The translations under genes and the position numbers were made by a program. This document shows, piece after piece, positions 52,025 through 60,879 of a stretch of DNA of 64,000 bases; position 1 is the first letter of the stretch; each line of letters opens with the position of its first letter. The notes under the pieces were generated by a model. That model worked only from the letters and a program-made list of their open reading frames with translations. It searched no databases and was not told where the DNA came from. Location: the NCBI GenBank assembly GCA_029261835.1, contig JAJDAO010000003.1, forward strand, positions 124,001 through 188,000, in the 5' to 3' direction. This stretch comes from Deltaproteobacteria bacterium. GTDB taxonomy: Bacteria; Myxococcota_A; UBA9160; UBA4427.

Positions 52025-52870
52025 TCATGTCGGCCAGCCCGGGAAGAGCCCGAGCTTCTTGCAAAGTCTCTGTGCATCGATCGTGGTTCCAGCCAGCGAT
52101 TCTGCATCCGGGCTGCTGGCGAGCCAGGCGATCACGGCGGCGGGCACCTCGGGCGGGGCGCCTTGGTGAGCGGCATCGAGATCACTCTTCTCACCGAAGA
52201 GTGCGCGTATCGTCTCGGTCACGATATAGCCCGGGTTGACGTTGTATGCCCGGATGCCCCGACCCGCGAATTCCGCATGCAGAATGCCCACCATGCGGTG
52301 GAATGCGCCCTTGGAGGCCGCGTAGGCGAACCCCCAGCCGCCCTGGCCGACGGGCCCCGGTGGAGCGACCTGTGCGGCACTGGACGTCATGTTGAGCACG
52401 ACCCCGCCGCCCATCTCGAGCATGTGAGCAACCACCTGCCGGGTGATGCGGGTCTGGGCGAAGACATTGCCCTCGAAGATCCGCTGCAACGCATCGTCGC
52501 CGGTGCTGAGGAAGGGCTCCATCAGGCCGGGTCCCTGATAGATCCCGTTGTTGAGGAGGAGGTCGATTCGGTGCCACTCGCGCAGCGTCTGAGCGATTGC
52601 CGCATCGACGGCTTCGCGATCCAGCAGGTCGAGTCGAATGGGCAGCGCGCTCCGCCCGAGCGCGCGGACCTGCGCAGCCGTCTTCTCGATGCTGCCCGGC
52701 ATCGCGCGAGCGCCGGAGCCGGCAAACGTGGGCGAGTAATCGTACTTCTCTCCCTCGACCACGGTACGCGCCGTGACAACGACGTCATAGCCGACGCCTG
52801 CGAGGGCGACCGCGCTGGCGCGACCGATCCCCCGGCTCGCACCCGTGACGAAGGCGACCTTGCGCGACAT
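52025..52870 (-). CDS. Short-chain dehydrogenase/reductase
   Basis: A 281-residue classical SDR. NAD(P)-binding TGASRGIGRASAVAL with an Arg-containing second motif (VVVTARTVVEG), NNG in LLLNNGIY, catalytic Ser in LNMTSSAA and Tyr-x3-Lys in FAYAASKGAF. GAGAGGAG precedes the ATG. The insertion around EKYDYSPTFAGSGARAMPGS is longer than in classic SDRs. It is coupled to the crotonase gene downstream, consistent with beta-oxidation-like or steroid side-chain/ring degradation. Confidence 0.93.
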   Translation of the reverse strand: MSRKVAFVTGASRGIGRASAVALAGVGYDVVVTARTVVEGEKYDYSPTFAGSGARAMPGSIEKTAAQVRALGRSALPIRLDLLDREAVDAAIAQTLREWHRIDLLLNNGIYQGPGLMEPFLSTGDDALQRIFEGNVFAQTRITRQVVAHMLEMGGGVVLNMTSSAAQVAPPGPVGQGGWGFAYAASKGAFHRMVGILHAEFAGRGIRAYNVNPGYIVTETIRALFGEKSDLDAAHQGAPPEVPAAVIAWLASSPDAESLAGTTIDAQRLCKKLGLFPGWPT

Positions 52871-52927
52871 TGCTCCTCTCTCGCCTCGCTTCCGGTCCGG
52901 GCAGCGCCGCCGTTGCTTCGTTTCGGC

Positions 52928-54109
52928 TCAGCGCCGCCGGCGCAGCACCGCGAAGGCGGTGCATGTCAGCGACAGCCCCATGAGCCCGAGTGCGGGCACC
53001 GTGAGCAGGGGTACGGTCGGCGGCGCTGCGTAGTTCGTCACATAGTCGGCGTAGTCTCCGAGCTGGCTGACCAGCGTATCGGAGCCCCCGTAGGTGATCC
53101 CACGGTGTGCCAAGATCTCGGCCTCGCTGAAGATCGTGAGTCCCGCGCTGTAGCCGACGTTCAGCGCAGTGGCGATCACGTTGGCGAAGATACCCTGTAG
53201 CGTCGTGTTGGGATGAACGCCGTCGTGAACGAAGCCGGCGGTGGGGTTCGCACCGCCGCTGGTATCGCTCTGGTCCAGGTGGATGGTGACGTTGCCGATC
53301 AGCAGCGTCGTGTTGGCGCTCTGGTGCGTCCCGAAGATGGCCAGGGACGCGCCGAAGAAGTCGACCACCGGGAGCTGCCGCGTCTGCGCGATCGAGTCGA
53401 TGCCCGTGTTGAGCTGTGAGATCGCATCGGCGACCCGTTGTCGCCCGGCCGCATCGGTGAGGGCCGCACGCACGGCCGGTGTGACGCCGTAGTCCGGCGC
53501 GTTCACCAGCGCCAACTCGACCCCGGTTGGCAGCACGGTATCGAGGGCCGTGTTGATATTCGCCAGGATCGCGTTCACGTAGGAGTCGATCTGTGCACTC
53601 GACCAGTTTCCCGCGTAGATGTTCAGATAGGCCGACCCGGTGGGATAGAAGTCGTTGGCGCCGATGGCCAACACTGCATACTGCACGCTGTCGTTCACGA
53701 TGCTGGCCGCCAGGCCCGTGTGTTGGCCGCCGGAGAGCAGCGAGTTGCTGTCGGCACCCGAACGTGCCCAGTTGTAGGCGAACTGGGTTCGCCGCGGTTC
53801 GGCCCACGTGCCACCCGGCTGAGCGGCCTCGGAGGCCGTCTGCCCGAGGTCCACAGCCGCGTAGATTTCGAGCTGCTCGACCCAGTTCTCGGCGTAGCTC
53901 CCGTAGGCCTCTTCCTCGTATTCGTCACTCAAGCTGTCGCCCATCACGCCGAGGCTCGCCGCCCCGGCCTGAGCTGCGGCGAGCAGCGCCGTCAGGCCCG
54001 TGATGAGAAGCGCGGCGACGATCGCTCGTTCGGCGCGGAAGCGGACCGCTTTGAAGGGGTTTCCAATCCGGTGGCCCACGCGTGTCGCCATTTCATCCGA
54101 ACTCAGCAT
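52928..54109 (-). CDS. Secreted SGNH/GDSL hydrolase with C-terminal membrane-sorting-type tail
   Basis: A 393-residue exported hydrolase. ATG 54109 with GGGAG at good spacing; the signal segment is AERAIVAALLITGLTALLAAAQAGA. Block I GDSLSDEY puts the nucleophile Ser at ~59, block III GANDF, block V HDGVHPN with Asp/His. The C-terminus is VPLLTVPALGLMGLSLTCTAFAVLRRRR: Pro-containing motif, one hydrophobic helix, Arg cluster, much like PEP-CTERM/IPTL-type sorting signals, though no exosortase or archaeosortase gene is in view. It likely acts outside the inner membrane on an ester or polysaccharide. Confidence 0.83.
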   Translation of the reverse strand: MLSSDEMATRVGHRIGNPFKAVRFRAERAIVAALLITGLTALLAAAQAGAASLGVMGDSLSDEYEEEAYGSYAENWVEQLEIYAAVDLGQTASEAAQPGGTWAEPRRTQFAYNWARSGADSNSLLSGGQHTGLAASIVNDSVQYAVLAIGANDFYPTGSAYLNIYAGNWSSAQIDSYVNAILANINTALDTVLPTGVELALVNAPDYGVTPAVRAALTDAAGRQRVADAISQLNTGIDSIAQTRQLPVVDFFGASLAIFGTHQSANTTLLIGNVTIHLDQSDTSGGANPTAGFVHDGVHPNTTLQGIFANVIATALNVGYSAGLTIFSEAEILAHRGITYGGSDTLVSQLGDYADYVTNYAAPPTVPLLTVPALGLMGLSLTCTAFAVLRRRR

Positions 54110-54400
54110 TGTCTGCTCCCGCTCTGGCTCTTGCTCTGGCTGTGATCTGAGAGTCTTCGCCGGAGTCCCGTTTCCGGCACGTCCCCGCACGCGTGATTAT
54201 ATACCCAGGCGCCTGCTTCGTGTTGCGGAATCGTGGGATCGCACACAGCGAATCCGCACCTCTGCACCTCCGCATCGCCTCGAGAGCACGTGGGGAGCAC
54301 TGCGATGGACCTTCATGAATAGTCGGGGCCAAGCATCGCGATGCACGCTCACGCGGACGCCGAACCACTCTTCGACATGCTGCACCCGTTCGCCCACGTC

Positions 54401-55240
54401 TCAGTCGCGCGCGGGGCGGGTACACTGATCCATCAGGTCATCGCCGTAGATGCCACGACAGATCCGCTCGAAGTCTTCGATGACCGGCAGTGCCAGGCCG
54501 CCATCGACTGCCAGCACCTGCCCGGTCACCCATGCTCCCGACTCGGCGGCAAAGTAGACGACGGCATCGCCGATCTCCTCCGCCCGGCCACAGCGTTGCA
54601 GCGGGGTCGCCGCGACGAGGCTCTGCTCCTCCTCTTCGGTGAACGCCATCGCGGTGCCCTCGGTGGGGATGTAGCCGGGCTCGATGCAGTTGACGCGAAT
54701 GCGGAAGGGCGCCAGCTCGAGTGCGGCGCAGCGCACTAGCATCTCGAGGCCCGCTTTGCTCACGCAGTAGGGCGCCATATAGCGCGCCAGCGCGACGGCA
54801 TTCACGGACGACATGGCGACGATGCTGCCGCCGTGCTCCCGCATCGCCAGCCCGGCGTGCTTGATGGTGAGGGCCGTGCCGAGAATGTTGAGGTCGTTGG
54901 CGAAGCGCCAGTGGCTGCTCTCGAGCGCGAGAATCGGGCCGGGAACGCCGCTGCCCGCGTTCGCTACAGCGATGTCGAAGCGTCCCGGTGCTTCACGAGC
55001 GGTGGCCACGGCGGCTGCGAGCTGCTCCTCGTCCGTGACGTCGCACGTGCAGAAGCGGATGTCCGCTCCGGGCACCTGGGTACGCAGCTGCTCTGCTGCA
55101 CTCTCCAGCACATCGCTCCGGCGGCCCGCGATCGTCACCGCAGCGCCCCTCTGCAGCAGCCGTTGAGCGCAGCCGAAGCCGATTCCCGTCCCGCCACCCG
55201 TCACCAGAGCACTGCGTCCATCCAGCGCCGAATCGACCAT
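54401..55240 (-). CDS. Short-chain dehydrogenase/reductase
   Basis: A 279-residue SDR. ATG at 55240 with GGGGAGAG upstream; TGGGTGIGFGCAQRL, NAGSGVPG, AMSSVNAVA with Ser, and MAPYCVSKAGLE with Tyr-x3-Lys. The dinucleotide loop AGRRSDVLE suggests NADP. A C-terminal extension after GGLALP runs to FERICRGIYGDDLMD. It may oxidise a secondary alcohol of a lipid or sterol. Convergent with the SGNH gene direction; the 142-base gap to the rightward kinase-like gene is a divergent promoter region. Confidence 0.92.
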   Translation of the reverse strand: MVDSALDGRSALVTGGGTGIGFGCAQRLLQRGAAVTIAGRRSDVLESAAEQLRTQVPGADIRFCTCDVTDEEQLAAAVATAREAPGRFDIAVANAGSGVPGPILALESSHWRFANDLNILGTALTIKHAGLAMREHGGSIVAMSSVNAVALARYMAPYCVSKAGLEMLVRCAALELAPFRIRVNCIEPGYIPTEGTAMAFTEEEEQSLVAATPLQRCGRAEEIGDAVVYFAAESGAWVTGQVLAVDGGLALPVIEDFERICRGIYGDDLMDQCTRPARD

Positions 55241-55382
55241 TTCCGCTCTCCCCGTGTGTCGCCGCCGTGCTCGGTGGCATGCGTGTGTGCTCTTGGCCTT
55301 GTGAGCTGATGGAGTATACGGACCTGCGTCGACGCGGTCAGCGCGTCCAGCGCCCGCCCGGCGGCCCACGCTCTCGTCTTCT

Positions 55383-56621
55383 ATGCTCGCGTGCGGTCGG
55401 CCGACGCTGCCGATCCTCCGGTCTCGGCGGGGAGGGCCTCCAGTATTGTTTGATGCGCTCGTGTCGATCGGACGGGTTGCCGCGGCGGGAAGCGGTCTCC
55501 TGCTCGACGGGATCCGGCCGGCACGCTCGGGTGGCCTACCGCGCGGTCCGGCCGATCTATCGCCGGGTTGGCTTGGGCACGCACTCGAGCCCCTGTCACC
55601 CGGTGTTCGCGTCGCGCGTTTCACCTTCCTGGAGCGTCACTCCGGCACCACGACGCGCGCCCGTATCGCACTCGACTATGCGGATCTCGGCGCGGATCCC
55701 AATCTGCCGGAGCGCTTCTTCGTCAAGTTCGCGCCGCATGGGCTATTGCAGCAGGTCTTCGTGATTTGCACCGGCATCGGGCGCAACGAGCTGGCCTTCT
55801 ATCGTCAGCTTCGACCGGGTCTGCCGCTGCGTGCTCCAGATGTCTACGCGGTCGCGAGCGGCGCTGGAGATCGACGCTTCGTCATACTGCTCGAGGACAT
55901 CGCATCGCATGAGACGCGTCTTCCTCGCGTCGGTCACCCGACGACTCTCGCCGAGGCGCAGTCCGTGGTCACGGAGCTGGCCCGCCTGCACGCCGTCTTC
56001 TGGCAGAGTCCACGTTTTCGCGCTGACCTCGCCTGGATTCCCAGTCGCGAGAACCGCCGCCGGGACATGTCCTGGGAGAGATTCGTGACTGGGCAGATGC
56101 TTCGAATCGCGGTGAAACGCTTCGCTGGGGAGCTCCCGCCGGAGTTCGCGCAGGTGGCCGATCTCGTCGTTCGGCAGCGCGACGGGCTGGAGGCGCTGTG
56201 GGCCGAAGGTGATCGTACGCTCGTGCACGGCGACTGCCACATCGGAAACCTGTTCTTCGAGCGAGACGCGGTGGGATTCCTCGACTGGCAACTCATTGGC
56301 CACGCTCCAGGCATGCGCGATGTGAGCTACTTCCTGTGCAGTTCACTTCCCACGCCGTTGCGCCAGCGGGAGGAGCGCGAGCTGATCGCACTCTACCTGT
56401 CAGTGCTTGCGGACGCTAGAGTGAGACCTCCGGACTTCGACTCTGCATGGCAGCAGCATCGCTTGTTCGCGGTTTATGCCTGGCTCGCCGCGGCGTTCAC
56501 GGCGGCAGCGGGTGAGGGCCTGCAGCCGTATGAGGTCGCCATGGCGGGCATGCGTCGCACGACCGACGCGGTCATCGATCTCGAGAGCGTGCCCTTCGCG
56601 CGGACTCGGCTGCGCGTGTGA
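55383..56621 (+). CDS. Aminoglycoside-phosphotransferase-fold (APH/choline kinase-like) protein
   Basis: A 412-residue kinase-fold protein. Core motifs: VKFAPHGLLQQV region (ATP/Lys part), catalytic loop LVHGDCHIGNLFF (Brenner HGDxHxxN), and VGFLDWQLIGHAPGMRDVSYFL (DxD-type Asp). These match APH/ecdysteroid-kinase/DUF1679-like proteins; in bacteria such genes often accompany acyl-CoA dehydrogenases and steroid or lipid catabolism and rarely confer antibiotic resistance. The N-terminal ~50 residues look non-native; a later start near 55461 (GTG) is possible. It lies next to SDR and epimerase genes. Confidence 0.82.
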   Translation: MLACGRPTLPILRSRRGGPPVLFDALVSIGRVAAAGSGLLLDGIRPARSGGLPRGPADLSPGWLGHALEPLSPGVRVARFTFLERHSGTTTRARIALDYADLGADPNLPERFFVKFAPHGLLQQVFVICTGIGRNELAFYRQLRPGLPLRAPDVYAVASGAGDRRFVILLEDIASHETRLPRVGHPTTLAEAQSVVTELARLHAVFWQSPRFRADLAWIPSRENRRRDMSWERFVTGQMLRIAVKRFAGELPPEFAQVADLVVRQRDGLEALWAEGDRTLVHGDCHIGNLFFERDAVGFLDWQLIGHAPGMRDVSYFLCSSLPTPLRQREERELIALYLSVLADARVRPPDFDSAWQQHRLFAVYAWLAAAFTAAAGEGLQPYEVAMAGMRRTTDAVIDLESVPFARTRLRV

Positions 56622-56697
56622 GCCGCTCGGCGGCAGATGTCCTGTGGCAGTCGGAGCTCCACGACCAATCCGGGCTCGTCCCGATCCGAATGCCGGA

Positions 56698-57735
56698 TCA
56701 AGGCGAGCCGGCGGGCTCTTGCGCGAGTGAGCCCACATCCTCGCGTGCCAGGAGAGCGTTTCGGTACATCCAGAGCAGGGTGTCGCGGATCGTCTCGTCG
56801 GCGGGACGGAACGCGATGCCGAAATCGTGTGTGAGCGCGCTGCTGTCACACGGCACGCCCATGCTCGCGAAGCGCATCGCTTCATAGCTGAGCATTCCGA
56901 AGTTTACACCGAGCCGGCTCCGCAGCGCGTCTGCGAGCCGACCGAGCGTGAGCAGGACACCGGCGGGTGCGGGGAGCTGCAGGACCCGCCGACCGGTGAG
57001 TCGGGCGTACGTCTCGGCCAGCTCGGAGTGCGGCAGGAAGTGGCCGCCGATCATGTAGCGCCGTGGGCCTCGATTCGGCTCGATGATCGCTGCATGGACG
57101 GCCGCGACGTCGCGCACGTCCACCAGTGAGACGCCGGTGGGTGGCCTCAAGAAGAAGCCCGCCTTGAGCACATCGAACAGACCGCGGACCCCCTCGTTCA
57201 CGGTGGGGTCGTTCGGGCCGAAGGTGCTGCCGGGGTAGCTGATTGTCACGGGCGCGCCCGTGGCCTGGAGTTCGCGCGCGTAGCGCTCGGCCAGGGCCTT
57301 GCTGCTGCCGTACTGGTCGCTCGGGATCTTCACACTGTCGTAGGCCGTCATCTGTCGCCCGTCGGGCGGGAAGAGCGCGGCGATGCTCGAGACGTGTACG
57401 ATTGGATCGAGACGTAGCGCGACGGCGGCTCCCAAGACGTTTCGAGTCCCCTCGACATTCGCGTCGTGCATCGCGGCGTCGTCCTTGCGGTCGAAGCTGA
57501 GAAACGCTGCCGAGTGAATGACGGCGTCACAGCCGACGAGGGCCCGCTTGACGGATTCCGAGTCGGTGATGTCGCCCACCGCGAATTCCGGATTCTCGAC
57601 TCCCAGTGGCTCCAGGGCGCGCGGAATGCGCGCCGGATCGCGGACCAGCAGGCACACCTGATGGCCGGCGGCCAGCAGGGCCGCCGTCGTGTGGCAGCCG
57701 ATCATGCCGGTTGCGCCCGTCACGAGAACTCGCAC
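56698..57735 (-). CDS. NAD-dependent epimerase/dehydratase, 3beta-HSD-like extended SDR
   Basis: A 345-residue extended SDR. GTG start at 57735 has GGGGGAG seven bases upstream; MRVLVTGATGMIGCHTTAALLAAGHQV, IHSAAFLSF, SSIAALFPP, YGSSKALAERYA (Tyr-x3-Lys), TFGPNDP. The pattern is that of the dihydroflavonol-reductase/3beta-hydroxysteroid dehydrogenase branch. Likely substrate: a hydroxy-lipid or sterol-type alcohol. It converges with the APH-like gene. Confidence 0.9.
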   Translation of the reverse strand: MRVLVTGATGMIGCHTTAALLAAGHQVCLLVRDPARIPRALEPLGVENPEFAVGDITDSESVKRALVGCDAVIHSAAFLSFDRKDDAAMHDANVEGTRNVLGAAVALRLDPIVHVSSIAALFPPDGRQMTAYDSVKIPSDQYGSSKALAERYARELQATGAPVTISYPGSTFGPNDPTVNEGVRGLFDVLKAGFFLRPPTGVSLVDVRDVAAVHAAIIEPNRGPRRYMIGGHFLPHSELAETYARLTGRRVLQLPAPAGVLLTLGRLADALRSRLGVNFGMLSYEAMRFASMGVPCDSSALTHDFGIAFRPADETIRDTLLWMYRNALLAREDVGSLAQEPAGSP

Positions 57736-57794
57736 GTGCTGCTCCCCCTCAGCGGGCGTGGGCCCGCGGTCTTCGAACCCTGGCCGGGCAGTGC

Positions 57795-58025
57795 CTACGG
57801 CAGATCGATGGTGAACAGGTCCCGCACGAGATCGGGGTCGTTGGCCCCGGCGGCATAGTCTGGGTCACCCCGGACAGTGACCGAAAGCCTCGCCTCTCCA
57901 GCGGTGTCCTCGTAGACATCGACCACGGCGTACGAGAAAGCGTCGTGCGCAGAGGCCAGCAGGCTCAGCGTCAGCAGTGTGGTGAGCAGCCGCGGAGCAC
58001 AGCACGCATCGCCTCGGATCTTCAT
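57795..58025 (-). CDS. Small secreted protein, unknown function
   Basis: A 76-residue exported protein. ATG at 58025 has GGAGG nine bases upstream. The signal peptide (PRLLTTLLTLSLLASAHDAFS) leaves a mature peptide of ~45 residues that is acidic: AVVDVYEDTAGEARLSVTVRGDPDYAAG. No family recognised. It sits 59 bases upstream of the epimerase gene on the same strand and may share a transcript. Confidence 0.6.
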   Translation of the reverse strand: MKIRGDACCAPRLLTTLLTLSLLASAHDAFSYAVVDVYEDTAGEARLSVTVRGDPDYAAGANDPDLVRDLFTIDLP

Positions 58026-58198
58026 CGCCGTGTCCTCCGTTTCCGACCGATTCGCGCGCAAGCCGATCGCTCAGTCGAGCAGTGGCTCGGTTCGCCACAA
58101 CCCGGCATTTGGCTCGATCGGGCGTCGCCAGGCACGAGCATGAGCCATCTTACCACGGGCGGAGTGGCGGCTGGAAGTCCAGCGACGACCGACTCGTC

Positions 58199-60529
58199 TC
58201 AAGGCCGGCGGCGCTGCCAGAGACCGAGCCCCGTGAGCGTCAGTAGCCCGACAATGCTCCCCACACCGCCGATCAGCACAGTCGATGGTGCATAGTGGAA
58301 GACGACCCGATGCTCACCGGCGGGCAGCGGAACGCCGCGAAAGAGGTGGTTGGTCGCGAAGATGGGCGCGGGCTCGCCATCCACCTCAGCCGTCCAGCCC
58401 GGGTAGAAGGAGTCGGCCAGCACCAGCAGTCCCGGGGCCGTCAATCGAGCCTCGACCTCGACTCGATGGAGCCCGTCCATGACGATGCGTGTCCATTCAC
58501 CCGTCCCTCCCGGCTCGAGTTGTGGCAATTCGCCGTGAGCGACTTCGACATAGCTCTCGGCTCTGGGATCGAAGTCCGAGCGACCGAGCGCCGCGAGCAG
58601 CTGGGCCGGTGGAGGCGCTTCTCTCAGGCGATGCGTCAGATAGGTGCGGGGCAGGGCGCTGGGCTGCTCGAAGAGCATGATCTGGCTATCGCTGCTGTCG
58701 ACCAGCCTCAGCCGCCTCTCGCGCAGATAGCGCATCACATCCGGAGTCCCGACGGCAGACCTCGGCACCAGGAGATAGCGTGCGGCCGCGAGATCGACCA
58801 AGCGGCTGCGCTCGACGACCCCGGAGACATCGATACCCGGCGCCAGGATGCTGTAGTGGCCGTAGAAGATGCGCTGGCTGTGCCCCCGCACATTCACAGC
58901 ACGCGGTTCCAGCTCTCCCCACATCAGATAGGAGAAATACTGCCTCTGCCGCCGCAGCGTCATGATCTCGTTGTCACTGATGGAGCGCACCGCGAAGATG
59001 CTGGGGAGCTTCTCCGACACACTGCCCATGTCGCCGAGGAACCAGGTCCAGACGCGATCGGGCTGCGTCGCGAGGTAGGACAAGATTCTGCGCTGCAGGT
59101 GGTACGGACGCAGCAACTCGCTTTCGGCATCGTAGGGGAGCTCGCGCCGATTCGGCGGGGCGACCAGGATTTCGAGTACAGCGAGAGCCAGCAGACCAAG
59201 TGAAGCCGCACCGCCGATCGCAGAACGTCGCGCGGCTATGACGAGGACCAGGCCGACCGCCAGGCTCGCGAAGAGGATGCTCGAAGCGCCGCCCTGTCGC
59301 GCCACGAGCACCGCTGTGATGATCGACAGCCCGCAGGCGACCGGCATCGCCAGACCGCGATTCGTCGGGCCGTCGCCGTCGCCGCCGACGGCCGTCGACG
59401 ATCGCTGCAGCGCATCGAGTCCGATTGCCGCCGCGACCGCGAAGCAGAAATCTGCCACGAAGAGGACACGCCAGGGATTTCGAAACGAGCCGATCTCGGG
59501 GAGCAGGAGATAGAGATCGAAGAGCGGGGTTGCGGGCCCGAGAGCAAAGGCCAGGCTCAGCAGGCCGAGGGCGCCGAAGGCGACCGCCACAGTCCGTTGT
59601 CGCCGGTTGAAGAGCGCCGCGGGCAGAAGCACGAGGCCGACCGCTCCGAAGGTGAACGCGACGCCCGGCAGGGCGGGGCGGCTCGAGAGCGCGCTCTGCA
59701 ACGCCTTCCAGGGCGATTCGAGACCGACGACGCCGAGCGGGAACATCATCCCGACCGGTAGGACACCGCGTTCGCGTCCGCCGACGGAGCTGAGTTCGAG
59801 CCCGGGAAGGATCTCGACCGCCGCGATCAGGCTGCCGAGCGCGACAGCAGCCAGGCAGCCGACGAGCGCGGTCCAAGCGCGTGCGCGTCCGGCTCGCTCC
59901 TGGATGAGCAGCAGGCAGAGCACGAATCCCCAGCTGTAGACCGAGTAGACGCTGAACTGGGGAAAGCCCGCCAGCAGGCTCAGCCCCGTGGCGATCGCCA
60001 GCAACGCGATACCGCGCGGTCGGCTTCCTCGGGCGAGGTCGAGCACGCCGAGAAAGCCGACTCCGAGCCAGGCGCCAGCCTCCTGCATGCTGGGATTGAG
60101 GATGTGGCCAGGCTGTGCGCCCCGCATGGCGACGAGCACTGCGGCCAGCAGCGCCGCGGGCAAGCCCAGCCCCAAGCGCCGGCAGAAGATGAGCGTCGAG
60201 CCGGCGATCAGCGCCAGGTGGAGCAGCCCGGAGGCCGCCATGCCGAGGTGTGTCGGGAGCACGAGGTAGACGATGTGCAGCGGGTAGAGGAGTCCCGCCT
60301 GGAGCGTCGCCAGCGTCGGAATACCGCAGAGCTGGAACGGATTCCAGAGCGGGAGCGAGCCGTCTGCCAAGTGGGAGTAGAGCCAGAGATAGTTGGGATA
60401 GTGGTATTCGACCGCATCCAGCGCATACCCGGAGCCCGAAGCGAGAATCCGGAAGAGCCAGAAGGGCACCAGCACCGCGAGCAGGAAGAGGGTGCCGATC
60501 AATAGCCCGGCCCGATGGCCGGGCTTCAT
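58199..60529 (-). CDS. YfhO-like polytopic membrane glycosyltransferase-type protein
   Basis: A 776-residue protein with 10-12 hydrophobic helices. ATG 60529 has GGAG six bases upstream. The N-terminal part shows the GT-C/YfhO landmarks: a large polar loop DAVEYHYPNYLWLYSHLADGSLPLWNPFQLCGIPTLATLQAGLLYPLHIVYLVLP after helix 1. The C-terminal ~220 residues are extracytoplasmic, with VLADSFYPGWTAEVDGEPAPIFATNHLFRGVPLPAGEHRVVFHYAPS, then a terminal helix. YfhO proteins (e.g. in lipoteichoic-acid decoration) are thought to add sugars from lipid carriers; the substrate here is unknown. Paralogue of the divergent gene at 60880. Confidence 0.85.
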   Translation of the reverse strand: MKPGHRAGLLIGTLFLLAVLVPFWLFRILASGSGYALDAVEYHYPNYLWLYSHLADGSLPLWNPFQLCGIPTLATLQAGLLYPLHIVYLVLPTHLGMAASGLLHLALIAGSTLIFCRRLGLGLPAALLAAVLVAMRGAQPGHILNPSMQEAGAWLGVGFLGVLDLARGSRPRGIALLAIATGLSLLAGFPQFSVYSVYSWGFVLCLLLIQERAGRARAWTALVGCLAAVALGSLIAAVEILPGLELSSVGGRERGVLPVGMMFPLGVVGLESPWKALQSALSSRPALPGVAFTFGAVGLVLLPAALFNRRQRTVAVAFGALGLLSLAFALGPATPLFDLYLLLPEIGSFRNPWRVLFVADFCFAVAAAIGLDALQRSSTAVGGDGDGPTNRGLAMPVACGLSIITAVLVARQGGASSILFASLAVGLVLVIAARRSAIGGAASLGLLALAVLEILVAPPNRRELPYDAESELLRPYHLQRRILSYLATQPDRVWTWFLGDMGSVSEKLPSIFAVRSISDNEIMTLRRQRQYFSYLMWGELEPRAVNVRGHSQRIFYGHYSILAPGIDVSGVVERSRLVDLAAARYLLVPRSAVGTPDVMRYLRERRLRLVDSSDSQIMLFEQPSALPRTYLTHRLREAPPPAQLLAALGRSDFDPRAESYVEVAHGELPQLEPGGTGEWTRIVMDGLHRVEVEARLTAPGLLVLADSFYPGWTAEVDGEPAPIFATNHLFRGVPLPAGEHRVVFHYAPSTVLIGGVGSIVGLLTLTGLGLWQRRRP

Positions 60530-60879
60530 CGCCGCTCCTTGTCGCCCACGCGAGACAGCCCGCTCGCCGCTGCTCGTGCCGCTGTCGTCACCGCGATCGG
60601 AATGCGTGCCATCGTGCTTGTTTGCCATCGGACAGCCGCTGGATCCGCTTCCCCAGCGAGTTCCCGGCATTGTAGGATCTGGATGGGTGGCATCGCCGAG
60701 CATGGTAGAGAAGGTTCTCGATTGATGTCGGCCTGCCTCGGGCGAAGATGGGGTGCGGACATAGGTTCGCCAGCTCCCGAGGGGGGGGCACGCTCTGCCA
60801 CCCCGACGACAGACCTTCACGAATGATCCGGGCTAATCTGCCGCTCGAGCGACTCGGGCGGGGAGTGAGGGCCAGCAGC
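60530..60879. other. Divergent region between two YfhO-like genes
   Basis: 350 bases that must contain both start regions. No strong sigma70-type promoter or hairpin was identified. GGAG for the leftward gene and GAGGG for the rightward gene lie at the edges. Confidence 0.5.
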
